Source: JADFMN01 sp964529975 (GTDB lineage Bacteria; Armatimonadota; Fimbriimonadia; Fimbriimonadales; Fimbriimonadaceae). From it: 15,457 bases of DNA. The position numbers and the translations under genes were made by a program. Below the pieces are notes generated by a model, which was given only the letters and a program-made list of their open reading frames with translations, had not been told where the DNA came from and ran no database searches. Of the stretch, positions 14,525-15,457 are shown in pieces. The stretch spans positions 1 to 15,457 of the forward strand of contig CAZGXW010000061.1 of NCBI GenBank assembly GCA_964529975.1. The letters are read 5' to 3'. The first letter of the stretch is position 1; each line of letters opens with the position of its first letter.

Positions 14525-14552
14525 GAGTCGAGAGTCCCGAGTCATGAGTCTT
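14525..14552. repeat. Four tandem heptads GAGTCNN
   Basis: GAGTC occurs at 14525, 14532, 14539 and 14546, a strict 7-bp period with the last two bases varying (GA, CC, AT, TT). It covers the stop codon of the receiver-like gene (14542-14544) and the gap before scoA. It resembles the short tandemly repeated heptamers described in cyanobacteria, although the unit differs. Confidence 0.8.
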
Positions 14553-14886
14553 GGGGGATCTTCAGCTCCGAGATGACCGCAACGAGGCGGTTGGCGAGCG
14601 AACCGTTGCTCACGACCTTAGTGCACCCCGCCTCTAGTCCTTTCTGCCACAGATCCTTCTCCTTGTGTCCGACGTGTCCAAGAGTCAAGACGCCCCCTTG
14701 TCGAAGGCGACCGACCAACTCGAACGCGTCGAACCCCTTGGCTCCGAGATTGACGATTGCGAGGTCCGCACCCGGCAAGTCGTCCGTCGGTTTGCCCTGG
14801 ACTGTGACTTCGTGCCCCATAGCCTGGAGCCCGTTCTTAGTCCGAACCGACCACATCAAGTTGTCTTCGTAGAGCACGACTCTCAC
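14542..14886 (-). CDS. Degenerate response-regulator receiver domain protein
   Basis: A 114-residue single-domain protein with the CheY-like pattern: a first strand RVVLYEDN (2-9) with the acidic pair Glu7-Asp8, a central strand DLAIVNLG (41-48), then LTLGHVGHKEKDLWQKGLEAGCTKVV (67-92). The phosphoacceptor aspartate that should end the central strand is Asn46. The conserved lysine after the fifth strand (usually KP) is replaced in VVSNGSL. It is therefore unlikely to be controlled by phosphorylation. No output domain is attached and no histidine kinase is nearby. It starts with GTG at 14886, TAACAC lying 6 nt upstream as a partial -10. It precedes scoA by 36 bp and is divergent from mtnA. The frame is firm; the receiver call is by motif reading. 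Confidence 0.8.
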   Translation of the reverse strand: MRVVLYEDNLMWSVRTKNGLQAMGHEVTVQGKPTDDLPGADLAIVNLGAKGFDAFELVGRLRQGGVLTLGHVGHKEKDLWQKGLEAGCTKVVSNGSLANRLVAVISELKIPQDS

Positions 14887-14892
14887 TTTCGA

Positions 14893-14898
14893 GTGTTA
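14893..14898 (-). promoter_or_regulatory. Partial -10 box TAACAC for the receiver-like gene
   Basis: TAACAC on the minus strand is 6 nt before the GTG at 14886. The last base departs from TANNNT. It lies in the 40-bp divergent spacer with mtnA. Confidence 0.3.
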
Positions 14899-14913
14899 CC
14901 CGGTGCCCGCTGG

Positions 14914-14919
14914 TACGAT
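14914..14919 (+). promoter_or_regulatory. Candidate -10 box TACGAT for mtnA
   Basis: TACGAT is 7 nt before the mtnA ATG at 14927. The gap CAGGCCA has no convincing Shine-Dalgarno. Confidence 0.5.
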
Positions 14920-14926
14920 CAGGCCA

Positions 14927-15457
14927 ATGTCGGTTCGGGCAATGGAGTGGAAGGGCGGGGCGCTCATGCTTTTGGACCAACGTTTGTTGCCCGGACGGGT
15001 CGAGTGGTTGCGGCTGGGCACCTGGGAAGAGGTCCGGGACGCGATTCGCGACATGGCTGTTCGGGGGGCGCCTGCGATCGGCGTTGCTGCCGGATATGGA
15101 ATGGCGTTGGCCGTCGCTTCGGGCGCCGACTTTGAATTGGCCCGCGCAGGGTTGGCTGCTTCAAGGCCGACCGCAGTGAACCTGTTTTGGGCGCTGGACC
15201 GCGTCGCAGGCTTGGCCGACCGTTCGTTCGAGGCGGTCTTGGCAGAGGCTCAAGCGATCGAGCGCGAGGACCTCGAGATGAACTTGCTCATCGGCCAGAA
15301 CGGTTCATCTCTCGTGCCAGAGGGCGCACGGGTGCTGACGATCTGCAACACGGGTTCTCTGGCCACTGCTGGACACGGGACCGCGCTCGGGATCATCCGG
15401 TCGGCGCACGCCCAGGGCAAGGTCGCAACCGTGTATTCGTGCGAGACACGGCCGCGC
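14927..15457 (+). CDS. mtnA: S-methyl-5-thioribose-1-phosphate isomerase, 5' part
   Basis: The first 177 codons of an aldose-ketose isomerase that converts 5-methylthioribose-1-phosphate to 5-methylthioribulose-1-phosphate in methionine salvage. The frame is open to the window end, and about half of the usual 340-350 residues are present. Motifs agree with MtnA: VRAMEWKGGALMLLDQRLLP at the start, VRGAPAIGVAAGYGMAL (45-61), SRPTAVNLFWALDR (79-92), LIGQNG (121-126), and the catalytic-cysteine block TICNTGSLATAGHGTALGII (138-157, Cys140), then YSCETRPR (170-177). Related eIF2B-type isomerases share parts of this, but the full motif set favours MtnA. The ATG at 14927 has TACGAT 7 nt upstream. No other salvage gene is in the window. 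Confidence 0.95.
   Translation, partial: MSVRAMEWKGGALMLLDQRLLPGRVEWLRLGTWEEVRDAIRDMAVRGAPAIGVAAGYGMALAVASGADFELARAGLAASRPTAVNLFWALDRVAGLADRSFEAVLAEAQAIEREDLEMNLLIGQNGSSLVPEGARVLTICNTGSLATAGHGTALGIIRSAHAQGKVATVYSCETRPR

Noticed and set aside
1..15457. CRISPR array, insertion sequence or prophage
   Set aside because: No regularly spaced 25-40 bp repeats, no transposase or integrase and no phage genes were seen on either strand.

Overview
This 15.5 kb window is bacterial chromosomal DNA with high GC content, roughly 60% by eye. It holds 13 protein genes (12 complete) and the 3' part of a serine tRNA, and coding density is very high. An apolipoprotein N-acyltransferase and a YafK-type L,D-transpeptidase with a lipoprotein-like N-terminus point to a diderm. 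No phage, transposon or CRISPR is visible. A Ycf46-type AAA ATPase, secreted M1 peptidases and TANNNT boxes sitting 5-8 nt before many start codons would suit Armatimonadota (Fimbriimonadia) or the Deinococcus neighbourhood. That placement is an inference and is not proven here.

Layout. Positions 1-60 are the end of tRNA-Ser(UGA) on the + strand. It runs tail to tail into a minus-strand run (4995 down to 68): Ycf46-like AAA ATPase, a Clp1/Grc3-like protein without Walker A, a histidine phosphatase, Lnt, and a small C-terminally anchored membrane protein. The gaps are 26 bp, 8 bp, a 26-bp overlap, and 27 bp. A 295-bp spacer with phased CTCCCG/T-tract repeats lies upstream of the AAA gene. Next, also on the minus strand, come an M20 amidohydrolase and hisC; the hisC stop codon falls inside a REP-like inverted repeat. 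Divergent from hisC is a + strand tandem pair of secreted M1 metallopeptidases, 775 aa each.

The right third holds a 3-oxoacid CoA-transferase whose two subunit genes (scoA and scoB, minus strand) are separated by an L,D-transpeptidase gene on the opposite strand. A degenerate receiver-domain protein lies upstream of scoA, and a truncated mtnA (methionine salvage) is divergent from it.

The clearest window-wide signal is at gene starts. Nine genes have a perfect TANNNT hexamer 5-8 nt before the start codon, and two more have near matches. This is the arrangement expected for leaderless mRNAs. By contrast lnt, inside an operon, has a strong GGAGG. The most novel single protein is the Clp1-like one: it appears to keep the fold landmarks of an RNA 5'-hydroxyl kinase but lacks the phosphate-binding loop.
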